Source of the DNA: JBHHYS01 sp046757645
GTDB lineage: Bacteria > Acidobacteriota > Terriglobia > Acidiferrales > 2-02-FULL-67-57
DNA length: 42,708 nucleotides
Assembly (NCBI GenBank): GCA_046757645.1
Contig: JBHHYS010000009.1
Span: 1 to 42,708, forward strand
Reading direction: 5' to 3'
Position 1 is the first letter of the stretch, and every line of letters starts with the position of its first letter. The translations under genes were made by a program, and so were the position numbers. A model generated the notes under the pieces. It was given only the letters and a program-made list of their open reading frames with translations, was not told the DNA's origin and did not search any database. Below, piece after piece: positions 22,422 through 31,550 of the stretch.

Positions 22422-25202
22422 ATGAGCAATTTCTACAAGCGTTTCGCGGCTACCGCAGAGCGGCTTCCGGCTCGCCCGGCGGTCGAAGTGCAGCGGCGGG
22501 ATGGACTCGACTCCTTCACCTACGCCGAACTTCGACGCCTCGCCGAGCAGGTAGCCGCCTGGCTCGCCACCCGCGACATCGAGCCGGGTGACCGCTGCGC
22601 CCTGCTGGCCGACAACGACGCGCATTGGTGCGCGGCCTACCTGGGCATCCTGCGGCGGGGCGGGGTCGCCGTTCCTCTCGATACCGCCTACAAACCAAAA
22701 CAAATTGCCGCCCTGATGCGCGACAGCGAAGCGAAGATCCTGTTCACGACCGAGCGCTATCTTGCTGCCGCTGAAGAGGCAGCCAAAGCCGGGGGCGCCG
22801 CCGGCGAGATTGTTCTCTTGCCGGGGAGCGCAGCCGGGCGGGCGAATTTCGCCGCGCTCCAGAAAACCGCCCCGGTGGCTCAGCAGCCTCCCGGCCCGGC
22901 CCGGCGGGACGACCCGGCGGTGATTCTCTACACCTCGGGAACCACCAGCGACCCGAAGGGCGTGGTGCTCACCCACGGCAACCTGCTGGCGGAGATTGAG
23001 GCGGCGCTCAAACGGGTTTCCCTGGGCGAGCGTGATTGCGTGCTGGGCGTCCTGCCGCTCTTTCACGCCCTGGCGCAACTGGCCAATCTGCTGCTGCCGT
23101 TTGCCGTGGGCGCCCGGGTGGTGTTTCTCGAATCGGTGAACACCACCGAGCTGCTCCGTGCCATCCGGGAGCGCGGCGTCACCGCCTTCTGCTGCGTACC
23201 CCAATTCTTCTACCTGATCCACCAGCGCATCCGGCAGGAATTGGCTGGCGCGGGATGGCTGAAGCGGCTCGCCGTCCGCGCCCTGCTGCGGGCGAACGGC
23301 GCCCTCCGCAAGGGATTCGGGGTCAACCTGGGACCGTACTTCTTCGGCCGCGTCCACCACATTCTCGGCGATAAGATGCGTCTGCTGGTCACCGGGGGCT
23401 CGCGCTTCGACCCGGAGATCGGCCGGGAGCTCTACTCCCTGGGCCTAACCATCCTCCAAGCCTATGGGCTCACCGAATGCGCCGGCGCCGCCACCCTCAC
23501 CCGGCCGGACGCCGCCTGGTTTGATTCGGTCGGCCAAGCGCTTCCGGGCGTTGAGGTCAAAATCCTTCCTCCCCAGGCCACCGCGGAAGCCGAGGCGCAC
23601 GATGCCGAGGTGGCCATTCGTGGCCCCATCGTGATGCAGGGCTATTTCAACCGGCCGGATGCGAACGCCGCCGCGCTCCAGAGGGGCTGGCTGCACACCG
23701 GCGACCTCGGCTATCTGGACGCGCACGGCTGCCTGCACATCACCGGACGAAAGAAGGAGGTTATCGTTCTCAGTTCGGGCAAAAACATCTACCCGGAGGA
23801 GATTGAGGCGCACTACTTGCAGTCGCCCTACATCAAAGAGCTCTGCGTGCTGGGGCGGGCGCGCCCGGAGGAGCCCGCCGGCGAGCGCTTGCACGCCGTG
23901 GTGGTGCCTGACTTCGAGGTGATGCGGGCGCGCAAGGTGGTCAACACCCGGGAAATTCTCCGCTTCGAGCTCGACAGCCTCTCCATTCTCTTGCCCAGCC
24001 ACAAGCGCGTCCTGAGCTATGAAATCTGGACGGAGGAGCTGCCGCGCACCACCACCCGCAAGCTGAAGCGATTCGAAGTCGAGCGTCGGGTGAGGGCCGC
24101 GCGGCGGGCGCCCGGGGAGGAAGCCGCGGCGGCGCCACCGCCCCCGATGCGCGAAGCAGACCTCGCCTGGGCGGCCGACCCTGAGGTGGCAGGCGCCCTG
24201 GCAGTGATCGGGGAAGCGTCCCAGCACAAAACCCCCATCCGCCCTGACGCTAACATCGAACTCGAACTCGGCCTCGATTCGATGGAACGGGTCGAGTTGC
24301 TCACCCACCTCGAAGCGCTCTTCGGAACCCAGGTGCCGGAGGAGCGTGCCAGCCAGATCTATACGGTGCGGGAATTGGTGGAGGCGGTGCGGCCCCACCA
24401 CGCGGGAGCCGCCGCTGCGGCGGGCGCCCGCGGCGGCGATGCCTGGGCGAAGCTGCTCCACACCTCCGCTTCGCTCGAAGACGATCCTCTCCTGGCCGAA
24501 TTGCAGAAGCCCAAACGCTGGCTCGCCCTCCTACTGTTCCTGGCGATGAGGCTCTTCTATCTGATCGCGCGGCTGCTGCTGCGCTTCCGCGTCACCGGCG
24601 GCGAGCACCTGCCGCCGGGGCCGTTCCTGCTCTGCCCCAACCATCAAAGCCACCTGGACGCCTTCCTGCTGGTCAGCGCCCTGCCGTTCGGCGTTTTCCG
24701 CAAACTGTTTTTCGTCGGCGCCAGCGAATACTTTGCCACTCCGCTGATGCGCTGGGTCGCCCGGAGAATCAATCTGGTTCCGGTGGACCCGGATACCAAC
24801 CTGCTCCGCGCCATGCAGGCCGGCGCCTTCGGGCTGCACCACGGCAAAGTCCTGATCCTATTCCCGGAAGGCGAGCGGAGCATCGACGGTCAGATCAAAA
24901 GATTCAAGAAGGGGGCTTCGATTCTCTCTCTGCACCTGCGCGCCCCCATCGTGCCCGTGGCCTTCGATGGCGTCTTCTGTGTCTGGCCGCGCGGGCGCGC
25001 TCCGCAGCGCCTGGCCGGCGTGCAGATGCGGTTCGGGCCGCTGGTGCCGCCCCCCGCTCCGCTGCCCTCCACCGCCTCACTCGCGCAAGCCGAGGCGCAC
25101 TACGCCGCTGCCGCCGACCAGTTGCGGAACACGGTCGGGGAAATCTGGAGCTCTCTTCGCCGCACCGCCAAAAAAGGTGCCGCAAGAGGCGTGCGAGAGT
25201 AG
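22422..25202 (+). CDS. Fused acyl-CoA/acyl-ACP synthetase - acyl carrier domain - PlsC acyltransferase
   Basis: 926 residues with three modules. (1) About 1-550: AMP-binding ligase with YTSGTTSDPKGVVLTHGN, GLTECAGAATL, HTGDLGYLD and the lysine region RTTTRKLKRF. (2) About 590-655: acyl-carrier-like domain with LGLDSMERVELL, Ser620 being the predicted phosphopantetheine site. (3) About 690-910: hydrophobic segment then PlsC/LPLAT acyltransferase with NHQSHLDAF (H-x4-D) and FPEGERS. It resembles Aas-type (acyl-ACP synthetase/acyltransferase) fusions but has the carrier domain in between, so it could activate a fatty acid, load it on its own carrier and transfer it to a lysolipid or other acceptor. 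Own promoter upstream at 22366. Confidence 0.85.
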   Translation: MSNFYKRFAATAERLPARPAVEVQRRDGLDSFTYAELRRLAEQVAAWLATRDIEPGDRCALLADNDAHWCAAYLGILRRGGVAVPLDTAYKPKQIAALMRDSEAKILFTTERYLAAAEEAAKAGGAAGEIVLLPGSAAGRANFAALQKTAPVAQQPPGPARRDDPAVILYTSGTTSDPKGVVLTHGNLLAEIEAALKRVSLGERDCVLGVLPLFHALAQLANLLLPFAVGARVVFLESVNTTELLRAIRERGVTAFCCVPQFFYLIHQRIRQELAGAGWLKRLAVRALLRANGALRKGFGVNLGPYFFGRVHHILGDKMRLLVTGGSRFDPEIGRELYSLGLTILQAYGLTECAGAATLTRPDAAWFDSVGQALPGVEVKILPPQATAEAEAHDAEVAIRGPIVMQGYFNRPDANAAALQRGWLHTGDLGYLDAHGCLHITGRKKEVIVLSSGKNIYPEEIEAHYLQSPYIKELCVLGRARPEEPAGERLHAVVVPDFEVMRARKVVNTREILRFELDSLSILLPSHKRVLSYEIWTEELPRTTTRKLKRFEVERRVRAARRAPGEEAAAAPPPPMREADLAWAADPEVAGALAVIGEASQHKTPIRPDANIELELGLDSMERVELLTHLEALFGTQVPEERASQIYTVRELVEAVRPHHAGAAAAAGARGGDAWAKLLHTSASLEDDPLLAELQKPKRWLALLLFLAMRLFYLIARLLLRFRVTGGEHLPPGPFLLCPNHQSHLDAFLLVSALPFGVFRKLFFVGASEYFATPLMRWVARRINLVPVDPDTNLLRAMQAGAFGLHHGKVLILFPEGERSIDGQIKRFKKGASILSLHLRAPIVPVAFDGVFCVWPRGRAPQRLAGVQMRFGPLVPPPAPLPSTASLAQAEAHYAAAADQLRNTVGEIWSSLRRTAKKGAARGVRE

Positions 25203-25262
25203 TAAAATAATAGGCAACCGAGGCGTGCAGGGGCTCGGGCAAGGCGGTGGGGAACGCTGGAG

Positions 25263-26405
25263 ATGGCTAACCTGCGAGACATCGTCCATCGAAACGTTCG
25301 CGAGGGTGTGCTCTACGAAACCCTCGACCACAATCGCGTGCGCTGCTTCGCCTGCGGGCATTGCTGCCCCATCCCCGACGGCCAACCCGGTGTCTGCAAG
25401 GTTCGCTACAACCGGGGCGGAACGCTCTACGTTCCCTGGGGCTACGTGGGCGGCATGCAGTGCGACCCCATCGAGAAAAAACCTTTCTTCCACGCTTACC
25501 CGGGGGCGCTGGCCTACAGCTTCGGCATGCTCGGCTGCGACCTGCACTGCAGCTATTGCCAGAACTGGGTGACCTCCCAGGCGCTACGCGATCCCGCCGC
25601 GGTGGCCCCCCCGCTGGGTGTCACGCCCGAGAGCCTGGTTCGCGAAGCCCTGAGCCAGGGAGCCAAAGCTGTCGTCAGCACCTACAATGAGCCGCTGATT
25701 ACCAGCGAATGGGCGGTGGCTGTCTTTAAGGAAGCCCGCGCCGCCGGGTTGATGACCGGTTTTGTCTCGAACGGCAACGGCACCCCGCAGGTGCTCGAAT
25801 ACCTGCGCCCCTGGGTGGACCTCTACAAAGTAGACCTGAAGAGCTTCGACGACCGCCACTACCGTCAACTGGGCGGGCGCTTGCAGCCCATCCTGGAGAC
25901 GATTCGCCGCCTGCACGAAATGGAGTTCTGGGTGGAGGTCGTCACCCTGGTGATTCCGGGCTTCAACGACTCCGACGAGGAACTGAAGCGGCTGACCGCG
26001 TTCCTGGCGAGCGTCTCGCTCGACATCCCCTGGCACGTCACCGCGTTTCACCAAGATTACAAAATGAGGGACCCGGAAAACACAACGCCGGAAACCTTGC
26101 TCCGGGCCGCGGCCATCGGGAAGAAAGCGGGGTTGCGCTACGTTTATGCCGGGAATTTACCCGGTCAGGTGGACGATTGGGAGAACACTCGCTGCCCCGA
26201 TTGCCGCGCCCTGTTGATTGAACGCTATGGCTATCTGATTCGCCGCTACCAGCTCACCTCTTCGGGTTCTTGCCCCTCATGCGGAAAGAAGATTCCCGGG
26301 CGGTGGGCAGCGAGCTTCGAGCGACAGCTGGCCGCCTCTCCGTTTCTTCCCCGCAGGCGCCGGGCAGCCGAGCTCCACAATATCCTGCTCTCGGCGGACC
26401 AATAG
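25263..26405 (+). CDS. amrS: AmmeMemoRadiSam-system radical SAM protein
   Basis: 380 residues. N-terminal metal-binding cysteines (RCFACGHCCPIPDGQPGVCK), then radical SAM cluster motif CDLHCSYCQNW (C-x3-C-x2-C), FVSNGNGTP, YKVDLKSFDD and HVTAFHQDYKM, all characteristic of the AmrS family. Two extra C-terminal CxxC pairs (CPDC, CPSC) suggest an added zinc ribbon. The usual companions Memo and AMMECR1 are not in the window, so it is an unlinked copy. Biochemical role of the family is still poorly defined. Start ATG at 25263 with GGAGATG context; the gap of 60 bases after the lipid gene includes an AT-rich stretch. Confidence 0.87.
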   Translation: MANLRDIVHRNVREGVLYETLDHNRVRCFACGHCCPIPDGQPGVCKVRYNRGGTLYVPWGYVGGMQCDPIEKKPFFHAYPGALAYSFGMLGCDLHCSYCQNWVTSQALRDPAAVAPPLGVTPESLVREALSQGAKAVVSTYNEPLITSEWAVAVFKEARAAGLMTGFVSNGNGTPQVLEYLRPWVDLYKVDLKSFDDRHYRQLGGRLQPILETIRRLHEMEFWVEVVTLVIPGFNDSDEELKRLTAFLASVSLDIPWHVTAFHQDYKMRDPENTTPETLLRAAAIGKKAGLRYVYAGNLPGQVDDWENTRCPDCRALLIERYGYLIRRYQLTSSGSCPSCGKKIPGRWAASFERQLAASPFLPRRRRAAELHNILLSADQ

Positions 26406-26638
26406 GTTCGCACTCTGGCTCTGAGCCCGGCCGCCAGCATCCCGGCTGGAGAAGACCCCGAAGCAAAGCGAAGCCACGCCGGTCGCGGGGATTCGAAAGC
26501 CGTGGTTTCGAGGGGAGGGCAAAGCGCGGCGCTGCGGGGCGGCTGGGGTGGCAAAGTGTGGGTAAGCCAACTATGATGAGCGAATCCTTTCACGGCGTGA
26601 GGGAGTCTAATCCTCGCAGCCGGATTGAGGAGCCCCCG

Positions 26639-27415
26639 ATGACGAGCCAGGAATCCTACGGGCTTGCCTGCATGGAAATCTGGGGCGGCAATCGTCAGGC
26701 GGCGCGGGAAGTGCTCCTGCCCGGGCTGGCCGGCTGGATCTACTCGGAGCCGCTGCCCGGCAGCCTGGCCGGCGGCGACGTCTACTACCTCTCCCTCTGC
26801 AGCCACGGGGAACTGACCCGGGTGAGCCTCGCCGACATCAGCGGCCACGGCGAGACGGTCAGCCGCGCCGCTCAATGCCTGCGGGGGTTGATGCAGAAAC
26901 ACATCAACACCTTCGACCAAACGGAATTCGCCCGCGAGCTGAACCAGTCGTTCCAGGAAGAGTGTGTGTGCCGGGGATTCGCCACGGTGGTCTTGCTGGG
27001 CGTCTACGGCAAGAACGGCGAGCTGGTCTTCACCAACGCTGGCCAGCCGCCGCCGCTCTGGTACCATGCCGCCAAGAAGAGATGGAGTTTTCTCGAACAG
27101 ACACGGCCGCGCGCCGAGACCGAAATAGCCGACCTGCCCCTGGGGGTGATTCCCGGCACCGACTACCACGAGGTGCGGGTGCAACTGCAGCCCGGGGACT
27201 TGGTTCTACTCTACTCCGACGCGCTCAGCGAGGCCCGCAACCCGAAAGGCAAGCTGTTGACGCCCGAGGGACTGCGTGAACTGGCCGGGCGCTTGCCGGT
27301 GGACTCACCCGCAGCCGCCGGCCAAGCCCTGCTCGAGGCAGTGGGGCAGTTCCGCGCCGGCCGGCCGGCAGGCGACGACCAGACCGTAGTAGCCCTGCAG
27401 CGGCGGGCCGGGTAG
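26639..27415 (+). CDS. PP2C/SpoIIE-type serine phosphatase
   Basis: 258 residues. The frame is open far upstream, but ATG 26639 has TTGAGGAG at ideal spacing; two ATGs at 26573/26576 have none. Metal-binding and catalytic motifs: GGDVYYLSLC, LADISGHGETVS, TNAGQPPPLWY, DLVLLYSDALSEARN and GDDQTVVAL. No sensory domain, unlike many RsbU relatives, so input would come through a partner. Such enzymes dephosphorylate anti-anti-sigma factors. No such factor is encoded nearby. A possible TATGAT -10 lies at 26572-26577. Confidence 0.85.
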   Translation: MTSQESYGLACMEIWGGNRQAAREVLLPGLAGWIYSEPLPGSLAGGDVYYLSLCSHGELTRVSLADISGHGETVSRAAQCLRGLMQKHINTFDQTEFARELNQSFQEECVCRGFATVVLLGVYGKNGELVFTNAGQPPPLWYHAAKKRWSFLEQTRPRAETEIADLPLGVIPGTDYHEVRVQLQPGDLVLLYSDALSEARNPKGKLLTPEGLRELAGRLPVDSPAAAGQALLEAVGQFRAGRPAGDDQTVVALQRRAG

Positions 27416-27463
27416 AATCCGGCGAAAGCAGTTCGGTGATCCGAATCGACCCGGTGGGAATGC

Positions 27464-29302
27464 ATGGCTTATCAACCGATTGAAAATTACGGGATCATTG
27501 GGGATATGAACACCGTGGCCCTGGTGGGCATGGACGGCTCCATCGACTGGCTCTGTTTTCCCCATTTTGATTCCCCCAGCGTCTTTGCGGCGATTCTCGA
27601 CCACCGGAAGGGCGGGCGCTTCCGGATCGCTCCCACCCTGGCCGGGGTCACCCGCAAGCAGTTTTATTGGCCGGACACCAATGTCCTGATTACGCGGTTC
27701 CTCTCCCCGGACGGCGTGGGAGAGATTGCCGACTATATGCCCGTGGATGAACCGGGCCCCTGGCACGGAGAACACCAACTGATTCGCCAGGTCCGCGTGG
27801 TGCGTGGGGTGATGCCCTTTCGGCTGGAATGTCGTCCGGCCTTCAACTACGCCCGCGACAACCACCAGACCCAAATCTGCGGCCAAGAGGGGGTGAGCTT
27901 CCACTCCCCCACCCTCAGCCTGGGACTGGCGACGCCTATCCCTCTCCGAAAGGACGGCACCGGGGTGGTCGCCGAGTTCACTCTGCGGGAGGGGGAAACG
28001 GCTATTTTTCTTTTGCAGGAGATCCCGAGCGGAACCGGTTGCGGCCGCACCCTCTCCGAGGCCGACGCGGAAACGCTTTTCGCGCATACGGTGCGCTACT
28101 GGCGGCAGTGGATCGCCCGCTGCACCTACCGGGGGCGGTGGCGGGAGATGGTGCACCGCTCCGCCCTGATCCTGAAATTGCTCACCTACGAGCCTACCGG
28201 CGCCATCGTGGCCGCGCCCACTTGCAGCCTGCCGGAGAGCCTGGGGGGCGAACGCAACTGGGACTACCGCTTCACCTGGCTGCGCGACGCTGCCTTTACC
28301 CTCTATGGTTTCCTCCGCATCGGCTTCACCCAGGAGGCAGCCAAGTTCATGGAGTGGCTCGAAGCCCGCTGCCATGAGCTGGAACCCGACGGCTCCCTGC
28401 AGATCATGTACGGGATCGACGGTCGCCACGAACTCACCGAGGAAACCGCAAACCATCTGGAGGGCTACAGAGGCTCGCGCCCGGTGCGGATGGGCAACGG
28501 CGCCCATAAGCAGTTGCAACTGGACATCTACGGGGAGCTGATGGATTCGGTCTACCTCTACAACAAATATGGCAGTCCCATCTCCTATGACCTGTGGAAG
28601 GAGCTCCGGCGGCTGCTCAACTGGGTCTGCGACAACTGGCAGCGGAAAGATCATGGCATCTGGGAAGTGCGGGGCGGGCCGCAAGCCTTCGTCTACTCAA
28701 AGCTGATGTGCTGGGTGGCGCTCGACCGCGGCGTGCGCTTGGCCGACAAACGTTCCTTTCCGGCCGACCGCGGCCGCTGGCTCAAATCCCGGGATCAAAT
28801 CTACGAGGAGATCCTCAACCAGGGATGGAGTCGGAAACGCCAGGCGTTCGTGCAGCACTATGGCAGCAACTCACTCGACGCCGCCAACTTGATTATGCCG
28901 CTGGTTTTCTTTGTCTCCCCCACCGATCCCCGGATGCTGAAGACCCTGGATGCCATCAACCGCTCGCCCACCAAGGGTGGGCTGGTTTCAAACAGCCTGG
29001 TCTATCGCTACAACGTGGAAGAGACGGCCGACGGCCTGGCGGGCGACGAAGGGACGTTCAATATGTGCTCGTTTTGGCTGGTGGAGGCGCTGACCCGCGC
29101 CGGACGAAGCGATCGCGCCCGGCTCGATGAGGCCCGGCTGATGTTCGAAAAGATGCTCGGCTATGCCAACCACCTGGGCCTCTACGCCGAGGAAACCGGC
29201 CCCTGCGGCGAGGCCTTGGGGAACTTTCCCCAGGCCTTTACCCACCTGGCGTTGATCAGTGCTGCCTTTAATCTCGACCGGGCCCTGGGAACCCGGGAGT
29301 AG
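27464..29302 (+). CDS. GH15-family glycoside hydrolase (glucoamylase/trehalase-like)
   Basis: 612 residues, full length for bacterial GH15 proteins. N-terminal beta-sandwich domain begins YQPIENYGIIGDMNTVALVG and DGSIDWLCFPHFDSPSVF; the catalytic barrel has NWDYRFTWLRDAAFT and a C-terminal segment with YRYNVEETADGLAGDEGTF and MCSFWLVEAL, where the catalytic Glu pair is expected. No signal peptide, so it acts in the cytoplasm, on trehalose or maltooligosaccharides. Trehalose and alpha-1,4-glucan hydrolysis cannot be told apart by eye. The next gene is a sugar-dehydrogenase-like enzyme, which could use released glucose. Confidence 0.9.
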   Translation: MAYQPIENYGIIGDMNTVALVGMDGSIDWLCFPHFDSPSVFAAILDHRKGGRFRIAPTLAGVTRKQFYWPDTNVLITRFLSPDGVGEIADYMPVDEPGPWHGEHQLIRQVRVVRGVMPFRLECRPAFNYARDNHQTQICGQEGVSFHSPTLSLGLATPIPLRKDGTGVVAEFTLREGETAIFLLQEIPSGTGCGRTLSEADAETLFAHTVRYWRQWIARCTYRGRWREMVHRSALILKLLTYEPTGAIVAAPTCSLPESLGGERNWDYRFTWLRDAAFTLYGFLRIGFTQEAAKFMEWLEARCHELEPDGSLQIMYGIDGRHELTEETANHLEGYRGSRPVRMGNGAHKQLQLDIYGELMDSVYLYNKYGSPISYDLWKELRRLLNWVCDNWQRKDHGIWEVRGGPQAFVYSKLMCWVALDRGVRLADKRSFPADRGRWLKSRDQIYEEILNQGWSRKRQAFVQHYGSNSLDAANLIMPLVFFVSPTDPRMLKTLDAINRSPTKGGLVSNSLVYRYNVEETADGLAGDEGTFNMCSFWLVEALTRAGRSDRARLDEARLMFEKMLGYANHLGLYAEETGPCGEALGNFPQAFTHLALISAAFNLDRALGTRE

Positions 29303-29361
29303 CCGGGGGGCGCCGCTCGCGGCCCGGCGCCGAAGCAATCAAATCAAATGAGAGCGCGCTG

Positions 29362-30459
29362 ATGAAGGCCATCGCTGTTTTCCCGGGAAAAGCGAATAGC
29401 ATCCATCTCCGGGAGGTGCCGAAGCCGGCGCTGGACGATGTGCCCAACCGGCGCGGGGTGCGGGTGCTGCGAGTGGGCGTGGACGCCACCGACGCGGAGA
29501 TCAACGCCGCCGCCTACGGCGCCGCGCCTCCGGGCGACGATTTCTTGATCCTGGGTCATGAAAGTTTTGGTCAAGTGGAGGCCGTGGGAGCGAACGTCAG
29601 CGAACTGGCGCCCGGCGACTATGTAGCCGCTACGGTGCGCCGGCCCGGCTCCAGCCTCTACGATCAGATCGGCACCTACGACATGACCACCGACGACATC
29701 TACTTCGAGCGCGGCATCCATCTCCGCCACGGCTTCCTCACCGAATACTACCTGGACGCGCCGGAATATCTTGTCCGGGTGCCCGTGGGATTGAAGTCGG
29801 TGGGCGTCCTCCTGGAGCCGACCAGCATCGTCGAAAAGGCCATCGACCAAGCCTACGAAGTCCAGCGGCGCCTGCGGGTGTGGCAGCCGCGCCGGGCGGC
29901 GGTGCTGGGCGCAGGCACGCTGGGCTTGCTGGCCGCACTCCTGCTGCGGTTACGCGGTCTGGCGGTGGTGGCGATGGGCCGCCGGCGCCCGCCCTCCCGG
30001 AATACCCAGCTGCTGCAGGAAATCGGAGCCCGCTACCTGAGCACGCAGGACCTGACGCTCAAGCAGGCCTCGGACCAGCACGGTCCCTTTGATTTGATTC
30101 TCGAAGGGACAGGTTATTCGCCTCTGGTGTTCGAGGCCATGGAGGTGCTGGGGAAAAACGGGCTGCTCATCCTGCTCAGCGTCACCGGAGGCGAGCGCAC
30201 CGCGCAGGTTCCCGCCGACAGAATCAACCAGTCCTTCGTGCTGGGCAACAAGGTGGCGCTGGGGAGCGTGAACGCCAACCGGGAACATTTTGAGCTGGGC
30301 GTCCGAGACCTCTCCCAGGCCGAGCTGCAGTATCCCGGCTGGCTGGCGAAACTGCTGACGCATCCGGTGAAGGGTCTGGAAAACTATGAAGAGCTGATGC
30401 GAACGCTCACTGAGGTCAAAGAAGCCATCAAAGTGTTCTGCGAAGTTGCGCCGCTCTAA
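29362..30459 (+). CDS. Glucose 1-dehydrogenase-like medium-chain dehydrogenase
   Basis: 365 residues. Starts MKAIAVFPGKANSIHLREVP. The position of the usual catalytic-zinc Cys is Asp in VGVDATDAEI, followed by LGHESFGQVEAVG and a Glu in VLLEPTSIVEKA: this Asp/His/Glu set is that known from archaeal and haloarchaeal glucose dehydrogenases. Nucleotide fold VLGAGTLGLLAALLL. Likely oxidises glucose or another aldose with NAD(P) in the cytoplasm, possibly downstream of the GH15 enzyme 59 bases before it. Its last four bases overlap the convergent zinc-ribbon gene. Confidence 0.8.
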   Translation: MKAIAVFPGKANSIHLREVPKPALDDVPNRRGVRVLRVGVDATDAEINAAAYGAAPPGDDFLILGHESFGQVEAVGANVSELAPGDYVAATVRRPGSSLYDQIGTYDMTTDDIYFERGIHLRHGFLTEYYLDAPEYLVRVPVGLKSVGVLLEPTSIVEKAIDQAYEVQRRLRVWQPRRAAVLGAGTLGLLAALLLRLRGLAVVAMGRRRPPSRNTQLLQEIGARYLSTQDLTLKQASDQHGPFDLILEGTGYSPLVFEAMEVLGKNGLLILLSVTGGERTAQVPADRINQSFVLGNKVALGSVNANREHFELGVRDLSQAELQYPGWLAKLLTHPVKGLENYEELMRTLTEVKEAIKVFCEVAPL

Positions 30460-30812
30460 GGAGCTTCATACTTTCCGGGCGGGCAATCCCGCCACCGAAG
30501 CCAGCAACGCCGCGCCTCCCCACGGGGGAATCTGCCCATCCGGCAGCCGGCTGAGTGCGAGCCGCGGGTCGCTTTTTCGGGCGCCACCCCGCAGGGTCGC
30601 CGCCCCCGCCCCCGCCGCGCCCGCGAGCAAGCCCGGCGGGATTCGCTTTTACCGCACCCCGGGCAGCAGTGGACCTCCTCGAGAAGACCTCCCAGAGCCG
30701 GATCGACACGGGCGGCTTCTTCCGGGCCAATCGGGTCCACCAGTTTTTCGGCGTGGTGGTTCATCTCCTCGTTACACTCGGGGCAGATTATCTTGCCGGT
30801 TTTCTGCGCCAT
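30456..30812 (-). CDS. Small zinc-ribbon protein
   Basis: 118 residues; first 60 look conserved: IICPECNEEMNHHAEKL and CCPGCGKSES supply two CxxC pairs plus histidines for zinc. The remainder is Arg/Cys/Gly-rich and low in complexity, unlike a folded domain, and may result from a lost stop or a frameshift after the zinc ribbon. AGGAGGGG precedes the ATG. Follows the FMN reductase gene by 14 bases on the same strand. Function unknown. Confidence 0.65.
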   Translation of the reverse strand: MAQKTGKIICPECNEEMNHHAEKLVDPIGPEEAARVDPALGGLLEEVHCCPGCGKSESRRACSRARRGRGRRPCGVAPEKATRGSHSAGCRMGRFPRGEARRCWLRWRDCPPGKYEAP

Positions 30813-30826
30813 TCACCCCTCCTGCT

Positions 30827-31396
30827 TCAGTCCAGAGCGATGTTTTCCCGGCCGTAGCGCAAGGTGCGCGCCATCCAGATGAGTTCGTTCAGGAACTTGT
30901 CGATGCGGCGACGATAGGCTTCATCCCGCAGCGCCCCGGAGTCGTCGAACACCTTGTGGATGTCGGAAAAGTTGACGTCCCAGAAGATATTCACCAACCC
31001 CAGCTCGCGCATCACCGGCAGCAGGTTCTGAATGCTGCGCGTGCCGCCAAACGGCCCGGCCGAAACCCCCACGATCCCCACGGCTTTGTGGATGTACTCC
31101 TTCAAACAACTGTCCAGCACGTGTTTGAGCAAGCCGGGGTAGCCGTGGTTGTACTCGGGCGAAACGATCACCAGGGCGTCGGCGCGGTTCATCGTCTCCG
31201 AGAACTGGGCGTCCTTGATGGCTTCCCCCGCATCGTCGGTGGGCAAGGGGAGCCGGGCAATGTCAATCAACTCGCTTTCCACCCCGGGGCGCGGGGCGAT
31301 TTGGGCGGCCAGCAGCTTCGCGGCATGACCGCTCATTCGCCCCCGCCGCGTCGTCCCCAGGATTACGGGAATAAACAGAGGCCGATTGGCTGGCAT
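30827..31396 (-). CDS. NADPH-dependent FMN reductase family protein
   Basis: 189 residues, flavodoxin-like fold. N-terminal ILGTTRRGRMSGHAAKLLA binds the FMN phosphate; SPEYNHGYPGLLKHVLD and GVSAGPFGGTRSIQNLLPV are the other hallmark loops. Likely reduces FMN, quinones or azo/chromate-type compounds. ATG with GAGGAGG upstream. Divergent from the azoreductase gene, so the two flavin reductases may share a control region. Confidence 0.88.
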   Translation of the reverse strand: MPANRPLFIPVILGTTRRGRMSGHAAKLLAAQIAPRPGVESELIDIARLPLPTDDAGEAIKDAQFSETMNRADALVIVSPEYNHGYPGLLKHVLDSCLKEYIHKAVGIVGVSAGPFGGTRSIQNLLPVMRELGLVNIFWDVNFSDIHKVFDDSGALRDEAYRRRIDKFLNELIWMARTLRYGRENIALD

Positions 31397-31486
31397 CGAT
31401 TCCTCCTCGGCAAACTAGGTTCGGGTTCTGATCGCAGGGAGTCCAAGCGCCGCCGATAGTACCACGGCCGGCGGCCAGCGAAGCCG

Positions 31487-31513
31487 TTGTCCTCCGAAGG
31501 CATCTGCTATTAT
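31487..31513 (+). promoter_or_regulatory. Possible promoter of the azoreductase gene
   Basis: TTGTCC (31487-31492) and TATTAT (31508-31513) with a 15-base spacer, 38 bases before the ATG. Spacer is shorter than ideal. Confidence 0.35.
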
Positions 31514-31550
31514 TTCGACGTATCCAAATCCGCTGGCAGAGGAGGAGTTC

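Noticed and set aside
26270..26638. Longer N-terminus for the PP2C phosphatase
   Set aside because: Upstream part overlaps amrS, is low complexity and has no ribosome site; ATG 26639 has an ideal one.
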